Shown here: piece by piece, positions 37,512 to 51,152 of the stretch
Position numbering within the stretch: position 1 is the stretch's first letter
How the letters are laid out: the number at the start of each line of letters is the position of its first letter
Assembly: GCA_016806645.1 (NCBI GenBank)
Contig: JACSYO010002129.1
Span: 4,972,777-5,036,776, forward strand
Source of the DNA: Ophiodon elongatus
Lineage: Eukaryota > Chordata > Actinopteri > Perciformes > Hexagrammidae
Length of the DNA stretch: 64,000 bases
Direction of reading: 5' to 3'
Notes under the pieces: generated by a model
The model's database searches: none
What the model was told of the DNA's origin: nothing
What the model saw: the letters and a program-made list of their open reading frames with translations, nothing else
Made by a program: the position numbers and the translations under genes

Positions 37512-40500
37512 CCGTTCTGTCTAGAGTTGTTCCTTGCCACTCTTTCTCTACCTCTGCCCGTGGGCGACAGTATTTCTTCCCTGTGATGATACGGGCATGT
37601 AGGCATATCAGCATATGGCCTGTGATCATACAGAAACAGAAGCTGGTTGGAAGAACAATGCCTTTAGTTGCAAGAACAATGGTTTCACACACTGCTGACT
37701 GCAACAGCAGTGATCGCTGCCACATTCTCACTGTTTTTGAAGCCAACTGGGCCTCGGTTGCACACATATCACAATTTCAGAAAAAGCACACAGTAAAGAG
37801 AAGAGGCAAATAATGGTGTAAATAATGTTGCTAAATTTCTCTACTTTTCTTATTTAAAAACATATTTCTGACCAGTACGGCTCACACAAGGACAAAACAA
37901 CTTTTCGTTTTAGTGGCATTGGCCAATTTACTGAGACAATAAGAAGCATGAATGGAATGTTTTGGGTGAGTTACCTTTTACAGACATGCAAACAGAGTTG
38001 TGATGTCCCATGAAACAGCACTGACAATTGCACTTACAGTTTAGAGAATGTTACGACTGTTTCAAGAAAGATGAGCACAAGCGATTGACAAAACATTCTT
38101 TGACAAACTATTACATTTTGAATATGTAATCAGGGTAAAATTGTTGAATGCTTCGTAAAAGTACTTTGTCTCTATCTTTTTATCAATGCAGCTACGTTTT
38201 TGAGTTTGTCTTTGAAGTAACTTTTAGGGCTTTACACCTATTTACCAACTCGTACAGTGTGCTGTTTTTAAGCAGCTAACAGGTCGCTCTCCTTCTAGGC
38301 TACCTAGATAAGATAACCCTGACATCCTTCCCAAGTTTAAATTTACACAGGGCTAGGTCTCAGACGACGCACCGTTCCTCATTTAGTGCTCCAGTTTCAT
38401 CTTCTTGCCAATGTGTGTGGTGGTGATAAGTGTGTACGTGTAAGCGTCTTCATTGAGTCCCAACCACACACACAAATTATGGCCCAGTAATAACTTCCGA
38501 AAAACTATTCTAAAAATACTGAACATCCACATGTTTTAAAAGCACATTTGCTTATTTGAGTAGAACGCTGCAGCAGAGAGTGACACGACAAACAGGCACA
38601 TAGCAAAAGGTTGGATGAGAAACGCGGCATCGCTTTGGGAGCTGAGCTCAAATCAGTTCGACGCACCTCAGTTCAGTTCTTCACAGAGCTCACCACGTAC
38701 TTGTCAACATCTCTAAATCTGGTTTGTCACTGAGCACACCAGTACAGCAGTCCTGTGTCTTGTATTATTTAGGATTCGGCAAGTTTCAACTGTAATCCTT
38801 CACAGAAATAATGCGGAGCAGATATTCATTAGTTCAAAGTCCTTTTTCTGTGTTCAAATAGGCTATTATTTTTTTCATAAAGTCATCTTTTAGTTAGCTG
38901 TAGATTAAGTTTATTTGTATCAATGGATCAAATCAGAATGGAATAAGATGAATAGATACAAACTAAATACAGTGTATCTGAAAGTTGCGTCACTGCCACT
39001 CATATCGAAAATATGATGAAAACCTCTTCAGAACTGTAAGACTGTGCAGTGTTTTCTGTTTAGATGCATGACCAAAGCCAGAAAAAAACTAAATACACCA
39101 AATTGTTGCTATAGCACCACTTCACAGCGATTTGACACACACACACGCACACAGAAAAACATAGTGCAGCTACTGTCATCTCAATGACAGTAGAAATTAA
39201 AGTTGAGGACTTTTTTCAGGCCAAAGTTTAGCTTATCAAAGTTGCTCCATAACTGTAAAATAGAAAGTTAATAATCGTATCTAACATATCATTCATCATG
39301 ACACCAATTGTGCCACATGTCCGTCCCAAAGTACTGTCAAATTACTGCATCAGCTCTCGGAAAAACCTCCATTAAGACTTAAAACTGTAATCAAAGAAAA
39401 TCTAAATCAGCACATTTCATTTAAACTTGCAATGTCAAACATTTGGATTCCCTCATAGTTATCAGCGTTGGACCTCACTTTAAAATGCCTTCTTACGACA
39501 GTAATAGTTTTACATAGTAGAATGCATTTTTTTTTAGAAAAAAGTGAGTTTAACGGCCAACAGATAATTGTCTGATTTATGTGAATGACGTTTCACGTTT
39601 ACCAAGCTTACTTGATCTTACTGGTACTGTACAGTGAGGACATCTTTAAAAGTTGCTGGTGCTTTGAGTTGGTGCAGTGAGACGTGACTGTTATTACGCC
39701 CAAGAGTGCCTGGAGAAAGCGAAGACCTCATTGAAACAGAAGAGGCTTTAATAGCCCGTTTTCATCTGACCCCGAGAGAGAATTTTGCTGTCATGGACGC
39801 TATTGGTCCGAACTGTCCTGCAAATCAGACGTGCAAATCATGCTACAGTGTGCAGGCTGTCCACATTCTGTGCTAACAAGCGTTAGCGGACAAATATGGT
39901 CATAATCTCTGAGCATACACCCCCATCCCTTACCCACCTCCCTCTTTCTCTGCGAATAGTAAACATTAGAGACAACATGGAACTAGAAATATCATGGCAC
40001 TCATAAAATATACATGGAAGATACACAGAGAGAAAAAACACGCACATGAGCGATTCCCTGCTGCGAGAAGTATCTGCCCGTGAAAAAAAACACACTCAAA
40101 GAAAAGCTGAGTGTGGATGCACAGAATCACCAAGGGAGGAATGATGCTTCATTCTTTCTTTGATCATATTTCTCTTCATTCCTCTGTCTCAACCTCTGAC
40201 AGTCAGTTATAATATATATTTCTGGCAGAACTGCTGTTGTATAGCAGCCGCTTCTGGATTAGGTTTGTGCAAGCATACTGATCTGATTACAGCACTAGAT
40301 AGGTCAGCTTATGCAACATGTATGGCTCACTACATATGGGGGATGTCTCTTTTTCTCTCATGCTCTCTTACTGTTTCTTCTCCTGTGTTCTCCCACTCTC
40401 TTGGTTTGTTGGAATCATACCCATATGAATTATATGACCGAACTGTAATTAGTTATCTTGAAGGTCCAAAGCAACAAGAACCACATTGTCCACTTATAAA

Positions 40501-43130
40501 GCAATGTTTAACCAAGTCAATTTTAATATGCACTTTTAAAGATATTATGATCTGGATGGCGGTGTCTGCTCTCTTTCCCCCCCGTGAGCTAGAAAATGTC
40601 CTGTGTTCATCTGGTGGAGAGCAGGGCCTTAATGTGAATGTCAGAGTAGATTAGCACGAATAGAATGTGGCTCATGTAGCCTCCTATTCTTCCCTCAGAC
40701 AAATACACACTTCTTTCTACCTTTAAACGTGTCCATTTGTCATGGACAAGGATCCCTGCTATCAAAGCAAACAGGTCTCTTTGTGTCTTTTCTCCTCTGT
40801 TTTATTTGACTTGTCTCAGATTGGCCCCATTTACCCTCCTCCCCACATTCACATTCATAAGTACGATATTGGTGTCAAGTACAGCAACCACTGTTGCACT
40901 GATAAAGTTAAGCTCAGTACATAAATATCCTGAGGATACACTTTCACTTGATAAAGGACTGTCTTTCTCTTCTGCAGAAGTCATTGGCACTCTTACACAA
41001 ACAAGGGCACATCAGTGCTACAATTTATAAATACAGTCTAAATAATAATGCTGAGAAATGTGATCGACAATTCAGTGAGTAAAATGAAAAGTATAAATAA
41101 ATAAATGACAATACATATAAAACACTTAATCAAACGGATACATCTACCGTTTTCCAGGCGAGACAAGTTATATTTGATCCTAAATACAGAGTAACCTTTA
41201 AGTTGTTAACATCTGTGTATGACAATGTTAAATGTTTATCTTAGTTTGAGCAGTTTATGAGTAAATGTTTGTAGTAATACGGAGCCATTTGTGTGAAGTG
41301 TGGTCCATGACAAACAACCAACGGCGTTGCACATGGTCAGTAAGGGCAGCTTGTTAATTAAGCATCGATGTAGACTCACTGTTGGAGGGTTTTATATCCC
41401 ACTTGCTTTGGCCATTAATATGGCTGACCCTCAAAGCCAATGCACAAATGGAGTGGAAGTCCGTAGGGAGAGTGTGTAGGGGCTGGATTGGAATTGGAAT
41501 TGGGCAAAGTTTGTTACGTTGTTCCTCCTTTTCAGCCACATCCCCACTTCCTCAGATACTTTCTAATGCCATTTTCCTTTCATCCAGATGTCCTCGGACT
41601 TTCCCTCCTTTCCCCATCACCTGATTGCCACACCCATCTACACCTGCCGCCACTTCTCTCATCTGCTCTGCCATTCCCCGCCCACCTTCTCCCCTGCATC
41701 TCATTGCATCATGAAGCACTCTCTACTCACCGGTCCACTTTCTTTATTCCTAGTCTTCATTGCTGTATGGAGGTTTTGTTCTAAGCTCATTCTTGCATTA
41801 AATCATTGTACTGCTCAAAGCTGCCTGTCTCTTTTTTTTTCGGTCTTTCCCCTGCTACCTGTATTACCAACCATGACACAAGGTACTGATAATTACTTCA
41901 AGGTTTAGCAGATTAACACTACAAAGAGTGGAAAAAAAGAATGAGGGAGGATGTTGGGAGCCAGAAAAATGTGAGGCAACCTTAAAAAGTTGAGTTGAGT
42001 CCTGTGATGTAGGAATACATCGCAGGATGGGATGAAATAACACAGAAATATCTATAAATACAGAGAGAGCCGCAAATGGGTTGGAACGAACTGAGAAAGC
42101 GACAAGAGACATACTTACAGGTTGTATCTTTTTTACCTTCTCTCTGGCAGCTAGACTCAAAGCATGAGCTCAGTAATGGTGCAAATCTTGTATGAAAGGA
42201 GGAAAGGGCCAGTGATGTAACCTAATGTAAGCAGGATTATTAAATGCTGGACACAGGATATACTGGCACACTGACTGCCACGGCAACACCACGAAAAGGA
42301 GAAGGAGAGGCAGGAACACAGCGAGAGATACAGACATGAGAGTAAGTGAGAGAGTGCGACGAGGAGAAATAGAAAGAACCTATGAAGTATTTATTTGTTT
42401 ATCTTTGAACAAAATAGGCCAGCCACTGTCTTGCACAAACTGGCTATATGCAGGCTAATAGCGAGTGTGAAAGTGAGCCAGTGCACAAGTTAAAGACAGA
42501 GGTTCAGACTAGAGAGGTATAGATGGCTAGATTTGTCTCACATTAAGAATTTCTTCCTTTTCTGTTCTCCATCTCATTCTCCTTCCTTACTCTTGAATGT
42601 TAATCAAAGCTGTGTAAAGTGAATGATATTAAATGAAAGAGGAGAAGAACATAGGAAGAGGACATGAGTGGGAAAGGTATGTTTCACACTGCATGCCTCA
42701 TTACAATACAAAGTTTACCACACAGGCGGAAAGAGAAAAGTCATGATTTAAGTGCAGGCCTCTGCTAACGTCTAATAATATCACCAGGTCACTGCTATTT
42801 TTACCGTTTATTCACACTGGCCATGACACAGTAGTTATACAAGGGTAGCCAAAGCATGGGCGTACGGAGCAAATATTGTGCAAATATTGTGTGCTTATGA
42901 CTAATGAGTCAGAATTTAAAATCCAAATATTTGGACTGATCATCCAATTCATAAGAATCTGTAGGATTATTTCACCTGGAAGCATACATGTGCACACCAA
43001 TGCACATGCTCATGTACTGCTCACAAACACACAGATGGAGCACATAAACTCCTACGCTGAGGTCGGGGTTACTCAATACAGGCTCGGGCTGTCAAGAGTA
43101 ACAGGCAGCTGTGAAAAGGCAACCAACCTG
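37512..43130. other. non-coding, no recognised feature
   Basis: About 5.6 kb without a supported gene or recognised repeat. The longest open frame (40160-40654, plus) gives 164 residues of no known family and is probably chance. Confidence 0.45.
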
Positions 43131-43433
43131 AAAAGGGAACGTTGGTATTTTTCAACATGGACTTTACTCTCCCATGTTTTTGTGTCTAACTAATGGGGTT
43201 CTTTCCATACTGTTGTCAGACACGTATAAAACAATCTGAGCCTGTCAGTGGCAAAAACAAGCACTTTTTGTGGAAATAAATTGCCTGATAATATTACATT
43301 ACAGCCTATTTAGCGGATGCCATCTGCAGCGTAAATCTCGCAATACTGGACAAATTGTTGTCCCCTTTCGTCATTTAGAAAGAAAAACATGGGAAAAAAG
43401 TCCAGGTTGAAAAATACTGAAGTCGCCCTTAAA
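43131..43433. mobile_element. MITE with ~65-bp terminal inverted repeats
   Basis: The left arm (43131-43198) reads AAAGGGAACGTTGGTATTTT, then TCAACATGGACTTTACTCTC and CCATGTTTTTGTGTCTAA. The right arm (43433-43362, opposite strand) reads AAGGGCGACTTCAGTATTTT, then TCAACCTGGACTTTTTTCC and CATGTTTTTCTTTCTAAATG. The arms agree over most positions and enclose about 160 bp with no coding capacity. The right edge abuts TTAA and the left AAAA, suggesting a TTAA target (as for piggyBac or Kolobok), which is inference. I recall this arm sequence from other fish genomes. Confidence 0.8.
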
Positions 43434-43888
43434 GGAGAATATAAATCTGCATATGCAAATGATATGGTACACAAAAAGCTGTGAGTCACTACTCAGGTAA
43501 AATAGGGTATCAAAAAGGTAATTTGCAAGCGCCATTTTGGTTCCCAGCTGCCTGAAATGTGTTTTGCAAATTTATTGGTGGCAATCAAATCTAAACCTAG
43601 CGGCAGTAACCTTTATCCATCTGCTCTTCAAAGACAAAAAGTGCCCAAAAAGGACAATTTGCAGCCTCTTTGACATCTGAGATAATGAGAAAAGCTAAGA
43701 AATGAAAGTGGTGGGTATCAGTCAAAATAAGCTCAGAACTCATCAGTAAAACGTGTCCCACACTTGATGAGACTCAAACTGTGAGATAATTTAATGCTTC
43801 ATTCCGTCAGCCCTCCACTGGTAGCACCCACATAACATGCAGAATACTCCAGACAATGCTGACACACACACCCTCTCCCTCTCTCAAT

Positions 43889-43920
<32 letters not shown>

Positions 43921-43998
43921 CGCTTCCGGACGGCTCTCGCCTCACACACATATAGAAATACATCCACACAAAGCTTAGTTGTTACACACACACTCCCC

Positions 43999-44066
<68 letters not shown>
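43889..44066. repeat. two (CA)n arrays (43889-43917 and 44000-44066)
   Basis: Pure CA arrays of about 29 and 67 bp separated by about 80 bp. Confidence 0.93.
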
Positions 44067-44069
<3 letters not shown>

Positions 44070-44710
44070 CCACCGGCAGACATAAACATATTCAAAGTCT
44101 CAGTTCTAGGCTGCCAACCGATCGATAATCCCATAATTGCTGAAAAGGCTCTTTTATATGTTCTGATTGAGTTTGGGAGGAGGAGGCATGGTTCATAATT
44201 AAAGCAGGATTTGCTAGATTGATGGTTAAATGGGGTGAATCAGAATGTAAGCAGACACTTGAATTGTGACACATGCAAAAATATTACTGAGTTTACTGCT
44301 AAATATTTATCCCACAAAGCATTTAATCTATTCCTTTGTACCCCTCGCTCGATCCATTCCTCTTCCCAACAACAGCCTGTCTTTCACTTCCTTACACTGC
44401 AGTGACGATGTGTGTGCATCAGTATAGGCCAATACAAGGCCAGTTTCAATGAAAATGAGCTTGAACAGGAGTCACAACCTTGACCGAAACTGAAATGTAC
44501 CGATCTCCAAGCAGAGTTGGGACAACTGGCCTAAGTTCCACATATATGAAGACTCGGTCTGTCCCCAATACCATTTTTAGGTAGCGTATGTAGGTCATAC
44601 ACTACACCAACAGGCAGCGGCCAGCTCACTGTAGGCCAATTGTATCAATCTCTTCACATCCAATGCATGCATACAGTATGTGCGCTTACACACTCACACA
44701 CACACACACC

Positions 44711-44780
44711 TACACTCACACTCACACTCACACTCACACTCACACTCACACTCACACTCACACTCACACTCACACTCACA
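44711..44780. repeat. (CACACT)n hexanucleotide array
   Basis: About 11-12 units of a hexamer, preceded by a short (CA)n. One frame reads as Thr-Leu repeats, which is an artefact. Confidence 0.93.
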
Positions 44781-47700
44781 GGAAAAGAGGGAGAGTGGGG
44801 TAGAACCCCCTTGTCTCTACCAGCGTCGGTAACCTCTCAACCTTCAGTCAGTCAGTAAGAGAAGCAGATCTCAGTCAGATGTACAACAGCTAAGTTTATT
44901 TTCTTCCGTGGCATGTTGTGCAGGAAAGAAAATACCGCTGCCGTTGCATTTTTACGCCCGGAGCATGCTGTTGGGGCTTGAGCCTTGTGCGTTAAAAACA
45001 AAATAATGCAAAGAAAATAAAATGATGATGTAAATAATGCATTCCAGTACTGATTTGCACGTAAATTATTATGGCAACAGTCAAAGCTTCAAAGCATTTG
45101 GGCAAGCCTTGAATATATTCATGATAAAGATACACAATCATGCACACACCAAACTCCTTTTCATGAGGATGTACACACATTAAATCAAGTGAATTTCCCT
45201 CAACACACATAACATAAAAAAAATACTTTCAACACTGTGAGGAAGCACTTTCACCTTGTCGAAATTGGTTTCAAAGTGCCTTTAATCAAGGCTCTAAACC
45301 TAGAATGCAGCTTTACTTATTAACTGAATGGTAAATTGTGGTTATATTGGACTCTTATAAGAACACATGTACAGTGTGAGCTACACGGTGTCCCAGTTCC
45401 CTCAGGCTGTTGCAGTTACAGGCTGGTCCTCATTGGCATTCACGCCGCTGGCAATCACAAGACTGCGTAACTGCTGTGTGAATTGCCAGTTTCAGGTACT
45501 TGTTTGCCAGGTTTGGCACCATGGGTTCAGTGATACAGAACATGGAACAAACAACGACACTGAAAGCTAGCAACTCCTGAGCAAAACATCCGCTTAAGTT
45601 CAGTCAGTTTTAAGTGCACACATACTATGACATTTTACAGATGTCACATGGAGGAACTTCCTCAAATAGAAAACTTACCTGGCCACGAACGCCACAGTTA
45701 AGTGCAAAGATGAAGATAAGCTTTCTATCACGAGATGGATTTCAAACTGGACTCAATATTAATGGCATATGTGGAAGACACCATCACCTAACATAGTAAA
45801 ACCAAATCATGTCCTTTCCGTCTGTACAGACATTTCTGTTTCTGAAAAATGTTGCCACCAATAGCACCTTTAACAATTGAGAAGCCTGCAACATTCAAAC
45901 CTCTTTCCGTGTCTCCTCAATTCCCTGCCTTGTTAGTGGAAAGTGGGCACATCTCTCCAAGAAACAATACTGCATAAAACATCTGACACATGCCGATGAA
46001 AGGCTGCAGTATCCCAGGAGCACAGCCAACATGTGACTGGAAGGAGCCATATGCAAACACCTGAAGCGTTAAGCGAATTTTAACAACGCTGTTAATGGCT
46101 TTGAGATCTTAGAGTGACAGGCTTAATGTCTTCCTCAATCTCATCAAGTAAGTCAATAATTGCCTACCTTAATAGTCTATAACGGTTAATAGTTTCTCTG
46201 TTGGTTAACTGAAACAATGTTAATGTCTAAATATTCTCTGCTTGGCACTTCTGGAATGATGTCAGTGCCTATGGCTCACTGCAATCATTATTACTTCAAC
46301 TAATAACAGTAATTTCAAACTGCATGCATTGTGTCTCCTTAAAACCCCCTGTCAGCTAGAGGGCTAGCTTTTAAATGTAATTGCGTTGAGAATTTAGCCT
46401 TGATTTTTGTGAAAAGCACTCACCCTTTGAAAAAGGTTTGGTTTCCAAATATTTAGTCTTGAAATCCAAACTAGTTTGTTTTTATTAAATAAACAAGAAA
46501 GACAAAGATGCATTTGCGTCACTATGTACTGGACAGTGCTATCAAGTGCATTTCCACCCACTGTTGTTGGTTTGTGACTCAGAAGCTGTTTTATGTTGTG
46601 CTGTACTGCTAGGTACACAAAAGCATCAGCACGTTGTATTTGTTCTCATGACAGGCTCAAAAAGCCTCATACAGTACAGGACCCTTTGAGGCCATTCGGC
46701 TCCTATACCTGTCTGGAGCGAAGCAATTTAAAATGACTGACTAACTGATAGTGCCATCCTCAGAGGGTTTCACAAGTGGACTAAAAGGCCTTCAGGCATT
46801 AAAGGAAAGGGGATTTATTTATATAGGCAGGTTTATCCCTGTAGGAAGTAACTGTGTGATGGACCATACAGTTCACATCTTCACAGGGTCACAGTTACTG
46901 ATTTATTAGGAGACATGTAACCACGTGGCATCACACATGGAGTATCAGATTCACTCAGGGATTAACATCTGATTTCTTCATCTATGTGTACATGTTTGAG
47001 TATTAGCGCTTCTAATTTAATTGCTTGTTTGATGTTTGTCTCCTTGGATGCCCTTTCATGAGATCCCTTTCATATTACCGCATTTTTTGTAATTCAAATA
47101 TAAAGCTTTGGGTTTTCCTTTTCCACATTTCATTACTATGCGGTTTTGAACGCAGGCTAGCATATTAGCCCTTAAGCTCGGGGGCGATTACTTCCAAAAA
47201 GCTGATGTAACAAAGGGGTCATTCCTGTATTCGCTGCTGAGGATTTGTTTTCAAAGAAAGAAGAATGAGCTGTTTCTGTGATTCAAGGGTTTCCCCATGA
47301 GGACACCGGGTCCAAGAGGCTCAAGCTCAGTCACTGGTGGTGCACGTGAGGACACCAGTCATGCCCACAGAGACTGCGGCTGCTTTTCAATATGCTAACA
47401 TGTGTCCTCGATTCCTTTCCTCTCCTCCTCTCCTTGGGTCTTAGAGGAGAGAGGAATCGAGGCATTTAACCAAATGAGACACCCAGGCCCGGGAGCCGTC
47501 TTTTTAAAGAGACGTCAATTAAATATTACGTGTGGCACTGCTACATCAGCTGTCCATTGTTTTGTTATAGTCTACCGCTGTATTTTATGAACTATGTCAG
47601 ATGAGCTGTGTTCATGAAAACTTATATATTTATTATCTATTCAATTCACAAAGTGGCATAATATGACAAGAATCTTTGGATACACTGTTAACTACTCTGA

Positions 47701-48331
47701 CAGAGTGCAGAGCAAAAAGAATGAAGATGTAAGATGTCAGAACCATGGAAAACGTTTGTAATTAAGGATCTAAAATTCACTTGTCGCTCTTGCTGAGTAA
47801 CGGGGCTCAGCAGGCCGACATGCTGCTCCACCGGAAACATCTCTCAATGGTTTTAGAGATTATTTCAATAACATCTTAGTTCTGATTATAAGTTAGATAA
47901 GTTTGCCTGAAACTTGGCGCCGGAAAAAACAATCATCGATCATCCCTTCAATTGTGGATCTACAATCCAATCAACAATCAGCACAAGATAAACACTTTAT
48001 TTTGTATTCTTTGCCAAAGCCTAGACTTCTGTTTTGTTTTCATGCATTCAACATTTTTTTTAACCCCTACCTTGTTACTGCCTAATTTTTGATACTTTGA
48101 TGCACAAATATGTTTGTGTTCTAAATCAGGTGCCCTTGAGTCAATGCTCCATTTTCTAAATAACTCCAAACAATCTTTTGTATTCTTAACACAAAATATC
48201 AATTCTTGTTTATACGTATTGAACGATATAAAATAGAAATGATTGTGTAGAGTATTATTGGTTTGATTTTCGTTTTCCGTTGGTGTGGCATAAACAACAT
48301 TCTATTGTCAGGGACACGAGTCTGTTCCTGA
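44781..48331. other. non-coding, no recognised feature
   Basis: Nothing supportable on either strand. Confidence 0.45.
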
Positions 48332-48332
48332 C

Positions 48333-48365
<33 letters not shown>

Positions 48366-48382
48366 CATGATAATAATAATAA
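48332..48382. repeat. (AAT)n trinucleotide array
   Basis: About 51 bp of AAT with one TCATG interruption. Confidence 0.92.
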
Positions 48383-48910
48383 CCACAAAATGAACATGAA
48401 GGTAGTTGAGTTCATTCTGCATTACATATTTAGAGCAGCAACATTTTCCTCAATGCCGGCACAGGCGGGGATAGAGCGGAGACAAAATAATTACAACAAT
48501 TACTTCTTTTACTTTATCTCTGCCTGACACACACACAGCACACTCACATGTGCACACAGACATCATTTAATAGCTGTGGAAAGTGAAGTACTGTCAGCAC
48601 TAATGACAGTGTTGCCAGTAAAATAAGTGCAATAAAAGCAGGGCAGATGGCATAATATATACCTGCGAAGACACTAACTAATGCTTTCACTGCAGTGCTA
48701 CACTGAATGCCAAAAGTGTCACACATACTCACGCACTGCACATACACTTGTGTGAAGTCATATCCATGACACATGCATGTATATAGACACATGCGGATTC
48801 ACAAGAATATTCAGGCTATTGTAAAGTTAGAGCAAGTGTGTTGTAAACAGCGAGGTGTCAGTTTCTGTCAATGAATGTACGTTAGATTATATCATCGCTG
48901 CAATGTGCTT

Positions 48911-48944
48911 TGTGTGTGTGTGTGTGTGCGTGTGTGTGTGTGTA
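48911..48944. repeat. (TG)n microsatellite
   Basis: About 34 bp with one CG interruption. Confidence 0.9.
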
Positions 48945-49165
48945 CGTCAGACATACACAAACATGTGGTGACTGACTTAAAGAAACATAGATTTGAAGCC
49001 ATCAGCTGCACAGAGGAGTCAACGTTCAAAAATGAGAAACTCTGAGAAACCTCATTTTACATTTTTTTTGCAATTGACAATTATTAACAGTAACTCTAAC
49101 GAATCTATTGACCAGGTATGCTGAACCATAAACCCATTGCCTGCTTTACAATAAGTTTGAATTTA

Positions 49166-49166
<1 letters not shown>

Positions 49167-49226
<60 letters not shown>
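49167..49226. repeat. (TA)n microsatellite
   Basis: About 60 bp of pure TA. Confidence 0.95.
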
Positions 49227-49229
<3 letters not shown>

Positions 49230-51108
49230 TGTATATATGTATATGATTTAGGTTTGCTCTTTCCTCTGACCAACAATAGAGACCAATTTTAGTGAGAGAG
49301 TTGAAGGACTGCAATTGCAACATACTGTATTTGTGTACAGTATGTTGCAACAGTAACTATATTTATGTTGTATTCAGTTAAAGTAATTGTGTCTGATACT
49401 GGTATGGGTTTTGGGAATAAACAAATTTGAAGTATTAGAAGTTTGTTTCTTCATTGCATTTGTGCTCTTAGCATGCTTTTAATGAAAATGCCAAAGACTC
49501 TAATAGTTTTTTTTATACGTAGTACATCAGTGTGCAGTTGGCCTGTGGAAAGAGCTTTTTATTTGGTGTGTGTCTTCAGTTATCCAATTATTAGAAGAGT
49601 TTATGTATTTTTCAAATGAAGTGTTTGCGTAAGATATTTTGTGTTTTCTGTATATGTTTTTGTTTTGTGTGTGTAGAGCTTCAAAGAAAGAGGGCTCTCG
49701 TTTTAGAAACAGTAATATGCAATAGGAAAAAAAAAATGTTATTAAAAAAAAACTCTCTAACCTGTTTCCTCTCTTTGTTGCCTCCTCTCACTCGTCAGGG
49801 GTCTTTCTCCGGACACCAAAGTGCTCTTTTTCTCTGGTCTGGCCACTCTGCTGTTTGTCCTTGATGAAAACGTTCTGATGAGGGAAGCTGCTCCTAATAT
49901 AAGCAGGTGGTGGAGATTGTACACCAAAATGAGTTGGTTTCTTTCGCTCTTCTTGTACTTGGTACAGGTCCTCTGTGGCTTTACCAACGCTACAGGAAAC
50001 GAAACGGGGGCCTGGGGCTGAAACAAACAAAAAGAATACAAATAAAAAGATGAAAATCTAGAAGAATTTAGCATCACTGGGTATTTTGCAATCAAAATGA
50101 GTGACCATTTCAAAACATTCCTGATTGTTGCATTTGTAATTAATGTAGCGTGATGAGGTAAACTAAATGCTTATGTACAGTTGCTTACTTCATTTAATTG
50201 ACAATCAATTTGTTCATTACGTCCATTTATGTTAACAAACCAGTAAATCTGAGAGATGGCAATCATGCTAATAATAACATTCATAATGTTACCTAAATGT
50301 GTTAAAAATAAATATATAATAAATATACATCTATCATTAATAGAGATACATCGAAAAAATAACTGTAAATAATGCATCACTCAGCACTACAGGATTTCAA
50401 AAGGAAAAAAAGGAAATGCTACGTGGATGAAAATACTTGAGTTGAGACTACAGTCAGACAGACAGAAAAAGGTGAGAGAGGAAGAGTGGAGAGAGAAGGA
50501 GAGAGGATTTTCAGAACCAAGACAGTGAAGAAATGCACAATGGACCCCCGAGAAGCAATACTGCTGTTATCTATCCACCTACCTATCTACCTATCATATA
50601 ATATCTATCGATCAATCTATGCCTTTCACCAGGCTATTTGTTGCTCTCGCTCCATCTCTCATTCTTTCTCCATTTGTCCTTCTTTCTTTTTCCCATACTC
50701 ACTTTCTCTCACCACATTCCAGCTGCTGTGGTTCACATAAATTAACATTACCAGAGCAGACGAGCAGGATGAGAATAATGATGATAATAATGGCCGATGA
50801 TGCGTCAGAAGGGTACAAGGTGACAGATGGCTGGGTTTATAAGTGCTACTATATATAATGAGATGCTACCTATCTTCCTGTCTCAGTCACAGAGCAGGAC
50901 ACCTGTCACATCACACCTCAAGCCGTCAGTACACAACATACTGCCTGTCTATGAATAATTTGTGCAAATAACTGTCAGAGAAACTGACATACATGATTCC
51001 CTTTTCTATCTCTCTCTCTCTGCTGGTCTCTCCTTTTCCTCTCTGCCTCTCTTCATCTGTCTATTTCCCTCTTTTTCTCTCTCTTTTCAGCGCATTCACC
51101 CTCTCCCC

Positions 51109-51152
<44 letters not shown>

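Noticed and set aside
40160..40654. 164-codon plus frame, the longest not made of simple repeats upstream of elfn2
   Set aside because: Hydrophobic and Ser/Cys-rich without a recognisable domain. Possible chance frame; a conservation test in other fishes would settle it.
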